A stretch of DNA of 64,000 nucleotides, taken from NCBI GenBank assembly GCA_030248225.1, contig JASANE010005125.1:1-64000 (forward strand), given 5' to 3'. Under the pieces are notes generated by a model that saw only the letters and a list, made by a program, of their open reading frames with translations, was not told where the DNA came from and ran no database searches. The position numbers were made by a program, and so were the translations under genes. How positions within the stretch are numbered: position 1 is the stretch's first letter; each line of letters opens with the position of its first letter. This DNA is from Trileptium ribeirensis. Lineage: Eukaryota; Nematoda; Enoplea; Enoplida; Thoracostomopsidae. Positions 12,720 to 24,661 of the stretch are shown in pieces.

Positions 12720-13440
12720 TATTCCTAAAGCTTAAGCCTCAGGCTAAGTTTCAATAAAGCTACATGTAAGCCCATGCCAAAGCTTAGCCTGACGCTGCCT
12801 GAGTCTACACCCAAGTATCAAGTTTGTGGGCTACCGCTTTGTAGCAGCACTCCCATCACCACCACACCAAAATGTGTTTTCAAAGTTATGGTATATAAAT
12901 GTGGAATTAGAAAGATTCAGAAGAATCGTGGATTGAACAAATAAAGATTTTGATGCAGGGACTAAAAAATTATTTGTGATTTAATTATCACGGACTCGGA
13001 GTTTTGTAGGCTATTCATGTAAATATTAAACGATATGTTGTCTATGTTTAAAGCCAAGTTGCCGGGGAACCAAACTCCTTCGGGTACTTATTATTTTACA
13101 ATGCCACCGTTCCGGTATAAAGATGCCGAAACCGAAAAATAAGCAAATTGTGCGGGTAAACAATCAGGTACTGGATATTTTTAAAAAGGTTATAGTCTTT
13201 CTATATAGCAATCGGCCAACTCAATGTTTAAATCTATTTCATCATCAAAGGTCTAGTTGTTGAAATTGTATGTGCAAGGCATATTTAAATTTGAGTACTT
13301 CCGACTAAGGAGAATAGATCTGTCTAGACAATAAAAGACTAAAGCTGGGGTTCTAGATTTTTAAGTATGGATTCAAACTAAGGTCAGTCGTGTTGTTTAT
13401 AAAGTGGGAGGTACGGACCACATCAAAACGACTCCAAATG
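12720..13440. other. Unannotated; TAAGCC-rich patch at the start
   Basis: About 12727-12830 contains several cttaagcctcaggctaag-type words like those at 9.6, 26.5 and 46.3 kb. The rest shows no gene. Confidence 0.4.
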
Positions 13441-13450
13441 TGGAAATTAA

Positions 13451-13526
13451 GGTGCCAGCGGGAGTGGAATCCACACCTTCTGGATTGGTACGACAGGACA
13501 GCACACTAGACCACTCGGCCACGTTT
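13451..13526 (-). pseudogene. tRNA-like sequence (Ser/Leu-like A box)
   Basis: The minus strand carries GTGGCCGAGTGGTC, a classic tRNA A box, and about 45 bases later a degenerate B box (TGGATTCCACTCCC). The acceptor ends do not pair, so it is a tRNA pseudogene or a tRNA-derived SINE head. Confidence 0.45.
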
Positions 13527-13539
13527 TAATAAACGTGTC

Positions 13540-14535
13540 CTGTATTGCGTTGGGAGTCTTTTAAATTGTGTTTTGCGTTTTCCAAAGTGCTTTTAAAGCT
13601 TTTAGATAGTCTAGTTGTAGAATTATTGTAGTACTAGTTCCAGTAAATTTAGAGCGGATAGAATGTGATTAATAGTATTAATTAAATACCAACAAAACTT
13701 ACTAATGTGGCAATAGTACACACAAAAAGCTAGCTACCCTAACTTACAAGCGGCCTACACACAAGTTACAAGCTATGAGAATGGTCACCATACCACTGCA
13801 CTTTTGGAAAGGCGATTTGGATAACTTTTAATATGCAAGCCCATATGTCTTTCTAGTTTGGTCAACCACTGAAAAAACTGTAAAGATTGATGCAGCAGTT
13901 ATTTAGTTTCCCCAAAAGTTATATAGCAACAAGGGAAAAATTAATGGTTGCTATTACCGAGGTTAAACCCAACGGTTAATATTTTGTACTACTTAACATT
14001 ACCCGTTCTACATCAGTTGAAGCCCTAAACATTCTCGAACACGACATCGACCTGTATTTGTACCTACTTTTTCAGAGAATTTGTTTTGAGATTTACCTAT
14101 TAAAAACCGTTAGCTTAGGTAGATCCAGAAACAATCATATTACGCATGCGTTTTTGCCTAATTATATATCACCTCGCCTAATCTGTCTTATCTATTTGAG
14201 TTCGAATTTTGACGTTGTGAATTGAGAGGCGACGGTATGTTGGATCAATGTTATATTAAGTGATCAAATTTCAAAACTAAAAACATAATATAGTTTCCTC
14301 TATTATACGTTATATAAATAGTTATTAATGTAATAGGTCTCGGAATTCACCTAGTTACATTTTTGTAAAAAAGGGTTTAAAGAAACAGCACAAATGCATA
14401 TTATAGCTTATTCATTTGTTGTAATAATTCTTTCTTTATAGCGGTATAAGTTGTAACAGAATGCTTTGTTCCCAAAAATTGTTTTATATTCTAGACAGTT
14501 AAGTTGCCTTAACTTCAAAGTCTACCCGTTGGCAA
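13540..14535. other. AT-rich stretch with one dispersed-repeat match
   Basis: The segment 13880-13970 (taaagattgatgcagcagtt...) resembles 43550-43630 (taaagattgctacagcagtt...). Both are followed by an attaatggt/attaatagt block and tctattacc-like sequence. No gene was found. Confidence 0.4.
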
Positions 14536-14544
14536 TTAGTACCA

Positions 14545-14955
14545 CCAAGAGTGCATTAGGGAATAGTATGACACTTCCCTGCATTCACATGTTAGCCATG
14601 TTTGATGGTACGGGCGTTTTCGGCCTGACCCCCAGTTTCTTGGGGGGGTTAAGATGGCCTGACCACCCCCAGTTTCTGGGAGGGGGTAGCTCGGACCCCC
14701 CAGTTTTTAGGGGGTTCGGTCGGACCCGCCCAATTTCTGGTATCAGCGGTTTATAAGCTGCTAATAAACTGACCCCCCCAGAAATTTTGGGGTCGGACCC
14801 GCCTTCCCTTCAAAAAAATAAAAACTTGGAGGGGGTCCAAGCTACCCCCCCCCAGAAACTGGAAGGGGAGTCGGGCATACGGGCGTTTATCATCAAACAC
14901 GGGCTAACGTGTGAGTGCAGGGAAGTGTCATACTCTTCCCGTAATGCACTCTTGG
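14545..14955. mobile_element. Foldback element with about 110-bp inverted repeats and 5-bp TSD
   Basis: The left arm starts CCAAGAGTGCATTAGGGAA. The right arm ends in the inverse TAATGCACTCTTGG. The similarity continues about 110 bp inward through tatgacacttccctgca and the tgtttgatg block, with scattered differences. It is flanked by TACCA on both sides (14540-14544 and 14956-14960). The GC-rich loop has several degenerate copies of a cccagtttctggggggg motif in both orientations. It encodes no credible protein. A 5-bp duplication with long inverted arms does not immediately match the other families here. Confidence 0.75.
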
Positions 14956-14961
14956 TACCAC

Positions 14962-15460
14962 AAAAACGATTATTACGATTGTTTTATTCAATTTTGTTAC
15001 TCATATACCCATTGCCCATAATTGGTGCTCGACCGTTGCGGCAGACGAAGATGTATTATTATAAATCAATATTCAATCGGCTGTGAGGCGAAATTTAGAT
15101 AGCTAAGCATTTATTAATATATCACTATACTATCTGATATGGTTTTGGTATTTAGCCATTCCTGCCGTCAGACTGTGATATTGTTTTCACATTTTGTAAA
15201 ACGTTGTAAAATGAGTTGCTGCACACAGTAGGTGCCTTCTGCTCAAATATAGTATTCCACATACGACCGCAGATGCCGTCCACTCAACCAGTGAAAGAAA
15301 GCCGTGTCCTGCAACCGTCTCGGATATGTGTTCTATCCATACTAAGGTAATCATTTTAGCACTAATAACCAATATCGATGACGGTAGCAGTATTAAAGTT
15401 CACTGTACCTGTTCGATTTAAATAAAATTTCATACACTGTAAAAACTTAATAGAAGCATT
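14962..15460. other. AT-rich stretch, nothing recognised
   Basis: No gene or repeat was supportable. Confidence 0.45.
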
Positions 15461-15466
15461 ATTACA

Positions 15467-15692
15467 AGTAATAATTGTAGCAAAGCTATCGTGCGTTAAG
15501 TGATTTGTTACGCACGGTTGTGACGAGTTCTGACGAGTGCGATAGCACGAGTTGAACGAGTTACCGTGCGTACAAATCTTTGAACGCACTGCTGCCTATG
15601 CTACAGTTGACTTGTTATATAGCTAACCGTGCATTCAGACATTTGTATGTACGGCTTTCACTATATAGACTATATTACAACTATAAGTAAGA
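15467..15692 (+). repeat. CGTGCG stem-forming element, copy 1
   Basis: The core CGTGCGTTAAGTGATTTG plus ACGCACGGTT can pair with the downstream AACG..ACCGTGCGTACAAAT and ttgAACGCAC, giving a broken stem of about 30 bp. Its loop contains GTGC-GATA-GCAC preceded by CTGACGA. A third CCGTGCATTCAG...GTACGG block lies near 15626-15654. The copy at 20285-20525 matches over the whole length. Imperfect TACAAGTA / TACAACTA words occur at the two ends. Class unknown. Confidence 0.7.
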
Positions 15693-15699
15693 TAATGTA

Positions 15700-16275
15700 A
15701 ATTAAGGCGGTAGCGCTTGAAATTTTGTAAGTGCACGTATTTGTGATGCTTAAAAGAAAGTACAGAGATTTTGAACTCTATAGGTTGAATGAGAATATTG
15801 TACCTGCGTTTACAGTCAGTTCGTGAGATCAATAATCGTTACTAGAAATGTTTCTAATCATTGTTCAAGAATCACGGATAACTACACAGCGTTGGATACC
15901 ATATCGAGTTACATTTTAGGCTACGAGAAAAGTTATGCCTCTTACATCAAAAAGTATTAGAAAGGACTTACTTTTCTACGCCTTGGTTATCGGTCGAAAT
16001 TTTTACTTAACTAATGTTCCTGTAAATTTTCTGTTATATAGTTTTTTCGTGTATATAATTCGTTTATACGATGTATATCAACTGATTGTTGCATCTTAGC
16101 TAAATGCACTAAAAGTATACGCTACTATTTCGCTAGAGTGAACACAAACTAAAATAAACTAGATACGTTAATACCATCATTTTAAGGTCTCAGCGAAACC
16201 AATCCGGCTTTCAGTTGCTTATCCGTATAAGTATATCCATGTGCTTATTTTTAGTGTAACTATGTGATCTTATTT
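15700..16275. other. AT-rich stretch, nothing recognised
   Basis: No feature was supportable. Confidence 0.45.
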
Positions 16276-16279
16276 AAGT

Positions 16280-17690
16280 GGTGCAAAGTCCAAATTGCAA
16301 TGATAGGTGGAAATAGTTAATGATTTATCAATAAAGAGTGTTGAGTCAAGGTAAGCTGTCTGGTATCGTAAAATGTTTTCCACTGTAAATATAATATTTA
16401 TGCTTAGGTCTCTGGTACAAGGCCCAAATTGCAACGATAGCTGGGAATAGTTAATGATTTATCAATAAAGAGTGTTGCGCCAAGGTAAGCTGTCTGGTGT
16501 CGTAAAATGTTTACCGTTGCAAAATATAGTATTTATGCTTAGGTCTCTGGTACAAGGTCCAAATTCCAACGATAGCGGGGAATAGTCAATGATTTATCAA
16601 TAAACGGTGGTGAGTCAAGGTAAGCTCTCTAGGGTCGTAAAATATTTTCTATTTGAAAATATAGTAGTTATGCTTAGGTCTCTGTACAACGCCAAAATTT
16701 CGACGATAGCTGGAAATAGTCAATGTTTTATCAGTAAAGAGTGTTCAGTCAAGGTAAGCTCTCTGGGGTCGTAAAATGTTTTCCATTAAAAAAGATAATA
16801 TTTATGCTTAGCTCTCTGGTACAACGCCCAAATTCCAACGATAGCTGTGAATATTATTATTTGTTAAAATATGATTCCCTCTAAATGAATGCTAATGCTT
16901 CACTATACTCATCAACATCAGATCAACACACAGCTGGAAATAGTCAATGATTTATCAGTAAAGAGTGATGAGTCAAGGTAAGGTCTTCGCGGTCGTAAAA
17001 TGTTTTCTATTAAAAAATATAATATTTACGCTTAGGTCTCTGGTGCAAGGCCCAAATTCCGACGATAGCTGGGAATAGTCAATGATTTATCAATAAACTG
17101 TGGTGAGTCAAGGTAAGCTCTCTGGGGTCGAAAAATGTTTTCGATTAAAAAAATATATTATTTATGCTCAGGTCTCTGGTACAACGTCTAAATTTTGACG
17201 ATAGCTGGGAATAGTCAATGATTTATCAATAAAGAGTATTGATTCAAGGTAAGCTCTCTGGGGTCGTAAAATGTTTTCCATTAAAAATATATTATTTATG
17301 CTTAGGTTTCTGGTACAACGCCTAGATTTCGACGATAGCTGGGAATAGTCAATAATTTATCAGTAAAGAGTGATGAGTCAAGGTAAGCTCTCTGGGGTCG
17401 TGAAATGTTTTCCATTAAAAATATATTATTTATGCTTAGGTCTCTAGTACAACGCCTAAATTTCGACGATAGTTGGAAATAATCAATGATTTATCAATAA
17501 AGAGTGATAAGAAAAGGTAAGCTCTCTGGGGTCGTAAAATGTTTTCCATTAAAAATATTTATGCTTAGGCGTCTGGTACAACGCCTGATAGTTGGGAATA
17601 ATCAATGATTTATCAATAAAGAGTGATGAGTCAAGGTAAGGTCTCTGGGATCGTAAAATGTTTGCCATTGGAAAACATGGGATTTATGTT
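16280..17690 (+). repeat. 134-bp tandem array, about 10 units
   Basis: The landmark gatttatcaataaagagtg occurs at 16322, 16456, 16591, 16725, 16949, 17084, 17220, 17354, 17488 and 17607. The usual spacing is 134-136 bp. Each unit also has gtcaaggtaagctctctgg, a gtcgtaaaatgttttcc block and tatgcttaggtctctgg. The 224-bp step before 16949 reflects about 90 bp of unrelated insertion (about 16855-16932). The last step is 119 bp because of a deletion. No open frame persists. Confidence 0.9.
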
Positions 17691-17990
17691 TAGTTCTATG
17701 TTGCAAACTCATTGCATAAATATTAAATCAAGAGCTTAAACTTCACCCTCTACAGCATTATGTACTGTGAAAATACGTTATTATGTTACGGTTCAACTTT
17801 TTTCCTGACAATTGCATATTGATTTGTCGCTTCGTTGCGCAATTGTGACATAATTTATTATTGAACAATGTTGTCGAACTGGTTACGGTCTAGCGGTGTG
17901 TTGCACATATTTGTAATGTACTATTTGGATGAATAAAATTCAAACATAAAAAAATTAAGACTGCAAAAAACATTCTAAGCTTGATATTAA

Positions 17991-18244
17991 CCCTCTCATG
18001 CCCACTAGGTCCAAATGGGCCCAACGCACATTCCGACTCGTTGTGTTTACTGAGTTTGTTGTATATCGTACGTTTGAACGTGCGTTGTTATTCGCTCGCA
18101 TTGTGAGGTTCCTTAAGGAACCGAGCAACAGCTCTCAGATAGCTCAGTGGTCTGAGTACACAAGTTTCAGCCGTACGTTTCGGGTTCGATCCCTGGCGCG
18201 CAGGTGTGAGTTTGTCAAACATTGCACGATACACAAATTAAGGG
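17991..18244 (+). mobile_element. TTAA-flanked element with a tRNA-like head
   Basis: TTAA precedes CCCTCTCATGCCCACTAGG (17987-17990), and the other end reads attaaGGG followed by TTAA (18245-18248). Terminal CCC plus TTAA sites is the piggyBac-type pattern, but similarity of the two ends fades after four to five bases. Inside, 18128-18205 has a tRNA A box (TAGCTCAGTGGT), a B box (GGTTCGATCCC) and a paired T stem. The acceptor and anticodon arms are not convincing. A match to the distal part (acatgcacgatacacaaat) is at about 23905-23930. It could instead be a SINE whose TTAA flanks are chance. The 122-aa open frame 17998-18366 overlaps it and is not proposed as a gene. Confidence 0.45.
18128..18205 (+). 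pseudogene. tRNA-like sequence with intact A and B boxes
   Basis: A D stem (GCTC with GAGT) and a five-pair T stem around TTCGATC can be drawn. The acceptor stem does not close and no normal anticodon loop is found. I interpret it as a tRNA-derived SINE head or tRNA pseudogene with a potential internal Pol III promoter. Confidence 0.5.
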
Positions 18245-18249
18245 TTAAA

Positions 18250-20280
18250 AGCTCCTACGGATGCGATGTGTCACGTTTTAGATTCGCGCCGATGTGTTTT
18301 ACACAATTTCACTGCAACGTCGCCTTCCAGAACACCTTAGTCTTCGCGATTTTGGATCGCCTGTAGATTCATTGTAGACGCAAGAACTTGGAAATTTTTT
18401 TCAGAGCAAACACTAGTTTCACTAAAAGAAAGAAATATTGTAATTAAATTCTATATCTCTAATTGATAAATTCTCTTCGGAAAATAGATGTTTTTGACTA
18501 ACTAAAATTTGGCGCTTGGTGCTCTGGTTGTAAAATCCGCATACAACGATCATATCTAGTTTCCAGAGCTATAACGTATCATGTCAAGTTTTATTGTTTG
18601 TACGTCCTAAGAACAAGCTTAGGTTCAACAGTGAGACTAAGCTTAGCCATGCTCACAATTTAATATAAAATTTTTGACTTATGGTACTCTTGTCGGGTTT
18701 TCCCTCACACCATCCTAATTGCAATGTTTAGAGACTTAACTGTATTGTTGTCTAACGATCTGGTAACACAGTCAGAAACATTTAGAATTTGCCTGCTTAT
18801 ACGGTAATAATTACAAATATGGTAGTTTCAACCTGGATCGTAACGATACAAATACAAATATAATTTTAGTAGATTATTTGGAGACAATAAATATTTGTCA
18901 GTGAAAAATAAGATTGTTCTCCACGTGCTATGGGCAGAAAATAATTCGGGTTAAGCATATCATCTATCCTCATTGAACTTCAGCCTTAAAATTCGGCATG
19001 CAGGTAACATCAATAAAAAATAATAAGGATACCGTCTCGAAATTCTATGTTTGGTCTCAAGCTATTGGTGCTGCAATGAAAAGCTGTATAACTATAAGCA
19101 AGCCAATATAATTGCCCTTGATTTACTTCTGGTAAAACATAAAACCGTTAGTATTTTACGGCTCCAATGTCGAAAAAATGTAAATTGGCACATTTTAAGG
19201 AAACGTATTTGTTAAATTAACTCACAATAGCTCGCACAGGTGCAGAAATACACAACACACAAATAAATACCTACGTTCAAGCCTGCGTTTTCAGGGTTAA
19301 TTCTTGTATATGAGCAGTAAACAGGAGCGTGCCCAGAGGGGTGAGTCAGGGATAACAAATTTTTATCTAAGGTACACTATTCCGCCAAATTCCAGAATGT
19401 GACCGATGTCTTCTAATATAATTTTTCTGAATCAGCAATGATATTACGATGTAAAGTAAGGCGTAAACAAAGCTCAACAAAACTAAGGCGTGGTGATAGT
19501 TTGACATCGTAAACCCCCGAAAATCAATTCCTGGGTAACTCCCCTTACTGAGTAGCCAAATGTTGCTAGGGTAACTTATAAAACAGATCAGACAAAGCCA
19601 GACGATAGTTGAACAAAACACCTCATAAATATAAACATATAGATTTAAACACTTTAACATTTGGTTTGTTTTGTTCCGGTTGATCTGCTCTGTTGCGTTT
19701 CTAACTGTAGGAGATTTCCGGCTGGGTCATTGCAAAGACTAAGTTGACTGCTAAATAGGTGTGTCAGCGTTGACAAGTTAAATGGCGTTTGTTGCTTTTT
19801 TATACTTTTTTATAGTACATTTATGCAATTTGTGTTGCTTTAGGTTTAGCTTCGAATCTTATGTTTTCATGCGCAGTTTTAGTGCTCTAAGTCGTATCCC
19901 AGACAGCGCTTAAATGAAGTAGAAACCCGAACAAGCAAATGGAGAGTAGTTCAAGCGTTTATATGGTATTCGACCAGACACTGAACCATGGAAAGGCACT
20001 GCGATACGCTTTCTTAATATGATACAGGAATATTAGCGACTTAAAGACAGAAGCGATGTCTGTAATTTAGCTGTAAAAAAGTTGGAAGCTAGATTTACGA
20101 GCACTATAATAAACCGGAGGTGTATGGACAAGCTTTATTGAGGGGGGAGAGGGACGTTCAAACGCTTGAAACAATAACCGGAACACACTCCATCAATTGA
20201 ACTTAGACTCTAGGTGTGGAAATTACCAATCTACTGTTTATATCTCCAATGTATATTATGCATTAGATTCCCTGTACAAG
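18250..20280. other. AT-rich stretch, nothing firm
   Basis: A 97-aa minus-strand open frame at 19367-19660 is hydrophobic, with two possible membrane segments. It has no recognisable family, splice context or upstream support. The rest shows no repeat or RNA. Confidence 0.4.
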
Positions 20281-20284
20281 TACA

Positions 20285-20525
20285 GGTAATAGTTGTAGCA
20301 CAGCGATCGTGCGTTAAGAGATTTGCACGCACGGTTTTGACGAGTCCAGACGAGTGCGTCAGCACGAGTTCAACCGAGCTAAACAACACAACCGTGCGTA
20401 CAAATCACTTGACGCACGCCTGGCGCTGAGCTATAACTGACTTGTAATACAGCTAATTTAGCTAACCGTGCGTTAAGTCATTTTCATGCACGACTTTAAC
20501 TATATAAGTTGTGTTACAAGTACAT
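20285..20525 (+). repeat. CGTGCG stem-forming element, copy 2
   Basis: This matches the copy at 15467-15692 over its length, including CGTGCGTTAAGAGATTTG, the inner hairpin GTGC-GTCA-GCAC preceded by CAGACGA, and the downstream ACCGTGCGTACAAATCA block. The stems are kept while the loops differ. TACAAGTA occurs at both borders (about 20276 and 20517). Confidence 0.7.
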
Positions 20526-20529
20526 ATGT

Positions 20530-22680
20530 ATTGTGAAAACAACTAAGCCGAAACTACGATTCGAAAATTCACTGAAAACTTAAAACTGCGTATTTAACCA
20601 AGGAGACGAGTACAACCGAATTATCTGGATATATAATGATTGTTGCTGAGTTGGTGGCGTATAAATGTGATTTTACATAGGCGTGATCGCTTTTTCATCG
20701 AAATGTTATTCAATTTATATTTAGAATTATATAACTAGTCATATGCAATTATTAAATTAATCATATTTGTCCCATTTGGCAATGTCTGTTTGCCGGCGGA
20801 ATATGTGTTTTATCTACGCCCGACAAAAACTTATTTATTAATATTAAACGACTACTATGCAGGTTAGGTAATCCATCTATTCTATAAAACCGTTGGTTTA
20901 ATACAAAAATATTTCCCTTTCACGAACTTATTACATTAAAGGTCCATGGATAGCTGGGAATCAGTAAAAATTGCAACAGCTTTTATACAAAATGTAATTA
21001 TTCCTAATATTGAAACAACTAGCCGGGAGTAAATCTATTTAACTGTTACTATGTTGTCGTAAAATATTTATATCATGTTACGTTTGCCTGGCAAATTTTA
21101 CTATAGATAAAGCCTTGAAACTAATTTAGTTTCGTTTCACCGCCCTCATATTAAGTATATATTCACGATATATTTATACAGTATAATCAAGATTTAAAGC
21201 TTTCTATATATCTGCCTACTGGTTTAGAAACAACCTCAACGTCAACCAACATGTTTCTCACACTAATGACCGTGACTTTGCTGTTGTCGTTTTGTCAGAC
21301 TCGGTAACATTAGTATAGGCTACATTCTATTGTGCTAATATGATCAGAAGGGAATAGTTTTTACAATATCGACTGGTGGAATTTTGTTATCACATAAAAT
21401 TTTCACGCGTCAAATACTTTTGATTTGTCTGATCACATTTACTTAAGGCAAACCAATAATTTAACTGCTTAAACCGGTCTCATTAGAATGAATGAATATA
21501 CTAATGAAATAATAGTCATGAAATAATGATTGTTGCATAGCTTTTGCGAGTCATCGAAAAATCAATACTCATGAAGTCTTCTCGACGGCGTCGAGAAAAC
21601 AGTTCGTACCGTAACAGATAGTGGAAATCAGTTTTGTACATCGATTATAGCCCAGGCTGCTATACTGACTGGTGTAAACGTGCTTTATTTTAGAATAGAT
21701 TCGTTTATAGGGGAAGCAAAAACACTATGTTGTTGCATCTTTTAGACAAGGCAATCAGCTGAATTACAAATTATATTAATATTAAAGAGCTTAATCCTTG
21801 TCCAAAGTATCTAGGGTAATATGAATCAAGCATTCATAACGTAGGTAAAGTTTGAACATTCCCTTGGGCTTGAGCTTATATTCATTCGTAAAACTGGAGT
21901 TTGCCCTGGTTTGACATTTCAAAGATCCCTAAAATAAGGTTTTCGCAAAAATATAGTCCTAATTTAATATGAAAATAATATAGACGATGTAATAATGTAA
22001 TGGTTGTTTTTCTCATACTTCTTGAGACCACTAAATATCTATTTACTGAAATTTTGAATGTTAATATTTGGTAGGTGTTAATTTAAAAATGCAACTACCA
22101 CTGAATTGTGTTGCATATAGCAAACTGGAAATATAGACGATAAGCATTATATTATTTTTGAAATCATTTTACTACAAGACGTGACACATAGATATAGAAG
22201 CTGTCTATTAAACCATCTGATTCGCACAACTTGCTTTTCTACAAATTAACAAATATTTCAAAAAATCTTGGATTAAAAGGATTAGAGAGTTAGTTTATTT
22301 AGATATCTAAAACTCATATAGAACAAAAATCATCTATAATACTTCACCTAGTAAGCCTAATAACAAGCTACATAGCAGCTACAAGAAGATAAATCGCTAA
22401 AACAAGCGCTAACAAAAACAAACGCAAATTCCTAGACAAGAATCGCTTATTCTTCATAAGTATAGCCTCGTACACAACTTGGGTAGCGAACGATCAAGAA
22501 AGACATGAGATAAATCTCACATATACAAGTACAAATCTCGAGAAAGAGCCATTCTAAAAAACCACAGCCCAAACACTCAAAGACATCTAAACAAACATCG
22601 AAACCCACACTGCGTGATATCTGACTTAAATTAGCTGAATCCTTCTAATAAATATATCGTTAAATCAAGAGTTGATGACC
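20530..22680. other. AT-rich stretch; A/C-skewed toward the end
   Basis: No gene was recognised. From about 22320 the top strand becomes visibly richer in A and C, leading into the pyrimidine array. Confidence 0.45.
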
Positions 22681-22774
22681 AACCCTTGAAAAGCAGTGTA
22701 ACACTCTTGCCACACTACATCATATACGCTATGGGATCACCCCTCCATAAATTACAATTAATGAAGCATCAATT

Positions 22775-23185
22775 CCTACTTTCCTCCCCAACCTTCATCC
22801 TCTACACCCCCTCTCCAACGTTTGTCCTATCTTTCCTACTTTTGTCCTGTTCCCAACCTTCATCCTCTACACCCCCCTCTCCAACGTTTGTCCTATCTTT
22901 CCTACTTTTGTCCTGTCCCCAACCTTCATCCTCTACACCCCCTCTCCAACTTTCCTATCTTCCTCTTTTCCTTCCCAACCTCATCCTCTCACCCCCCTCT
23001 CCAACTTTCCTATCTTCCTCTTTTCCTTCCCCAACCTTCATCCTCTACACCCCCCTCTCCAACTTCCTATCTTCCTACTTTCCTTCCCCAACCCATCCTC
23101 TCACCCCCTCTCCAACTCCTATCTCCTACTCCCCCCAACCCACCCACACCCCCCTCCCAACTCCATCTCCACCCTCCCCAACCTC
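22775..23185 (+). repeat. Polypyrimidine minisatellite
   Basis: About 410 bp are almost only C and T, built from degenerate repeats of ccaaccttcatcctctacac and cccctctccaac(g)tttcctat words. Unit length shrinks from about 70 bp to under 40 bp rightward. Open frames of 196 aa (22686-23276) and 128 aa (22822-23208) read Pro/Ser/Thr/Leu low complexity in two frames at once, so they are compositional artefacts. Long homopyrimidine tracts of this kind can form triplex (H-) DNA. Confidence 0.85.
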
Positions 23186-23189
23186 GACC

Positions 23190-24655
23190 CCAAAATTCGA
23201 AATTATAAATAAATTAATTATTAGAAATGTTCGAACACAGTATCAAAACATAGTCTATATACGGTATATACATTAACAAAGCGATCTATTTTCGAAATAC
23301 CGCAGCCTCGGACACCCGCTGTTTGTATGATGCATAAAATAATCAATATTTAGAATAGCTTTGAATTTACAAACGGTACTTAATTCTTTACCTAGTCCTT
23401 CAGAGCAGGAGCATATAATCCTGTTTTACAAATATTATCGCTACTAAGCCTATCAGAGATAGTCGTATACATGACCTAACAAAGAACACTAGGACAGAGC
23501 TCCGACATAATAAATATAAAATATTTTGTTACCTGGAGACTTAAAAGATATAAACTATATATATATATAGAAATCGGTAACCACTACTGGTAGATATAAA
23601 TTACTACGTAGAATACCTGAATTATAACTCAGAGTTAAATAATATAATCGGCATATTAGACATACAGCATATACTTCGCAAAAGGGAATCGAAAGAACAT
23701 ATAATCCCGAATTATTGAAAATTGTCCATCGATCCATATATTCATATCCATGCCCAACCCTGCCATGCATAACACTCTAAAACAAATTATCACAGATTAT
23801 TTGCTAGCGCTCTATAGCACGCTACCGAGTCTTGAAGAACAAGCTCAAAAGGAAATATTTTGCGGCTTCAGTACAACATGTACGATCCTAGCCCCGCTGA
23901 CTTTCAAACATGCACGATACACAAATAATCGAGCAGACAGCGTAATCCACTGCTATTAGATATAGATTAGATACTAACTTCATGCATAAATGACACATTT
24001 CATATTCTGCATTTAGCTGCTACCGATTGCCTTAGCTACTTACGCTACTATGGCTCTTTGCAACTCTAAATAACCAAGCAACAACTTCTAAACAGAGCAG
24101 TGACTACTCTACGAGGCTCGCACACAAACGATCCAGGTTCAACCCGACGTTGCGGCAAATTTTTTTACAAATTAATCTGAAGATATATATAACATAAATC
24201 TTCCCCTTTAGCTCAAGGTGAACATTTCTAATCCTTTCTACCGCTTCCCGACGTTCCGAATTTGGTTGTTGTTTCTTTGTGACAAAATTAGTTTTCGTAT
24301 CTACATATCTACCTTTTGTTTGACCAAATGGATAACTAGGTTAAATAAATTGGTAATAACGTAAAAGTATAGCTTATCTACGTAATTTACAATGTCGGTA
24401 ACAGACGAAGAATTCTTCCGATTTTGAGCACACCAAAAGTTTCAAAGTATAAATCTCTAGTATAGTAGCATTATAACCTAAAACGCTAAACATCGTTGCA
24501 GTCGGTCAAATTTATATATATACATATATTTATATATATTTTGCGGGGCCAACAGTCTACCTACTGTGAGAGTTTCATTGTTTTTATTGCTTTATTAAAA
24601 CTTTTACTTAGATATAACGTTATCTCCGTTGGATCTATCGTGTAGATAGTTAGAA
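23190..24655. other. A/C-skewed unannotated DNA with SINE-like fragments
   Basis: No gene is supportable. About 23905-23930 matches the distal part of the TTAA-flanked element at 18 kb. About 24085-24140 carries a B-box-like CCAGGTTCAACCC. These may be decayed SINE copies. Confidence 0.35.
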
Positions 24656-24661
24656 TAAACA

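Noticed and set aside
16322..17640. Hammerhead ribozyme in the 134-bp array (gtgatgagtc...gtcgtaaaa)
   Set aside because: The CTGATGA core is not kept and no stem II closes between the two parts.
19367..19660. 97-aa minus-strand hydrophobic frame, possible two-pass membrane protein
   Set aside because: No family motif, no splice context and AT-rich DNA readily gives hydrophobic readings; it would need transcript support.
22686..23276. 196-aa and 128-aa Pro/Ser-rich frames
   Set aside because: Both are readings of one polypyrimidine minisatellite in two frames; there is no other coding evidence.
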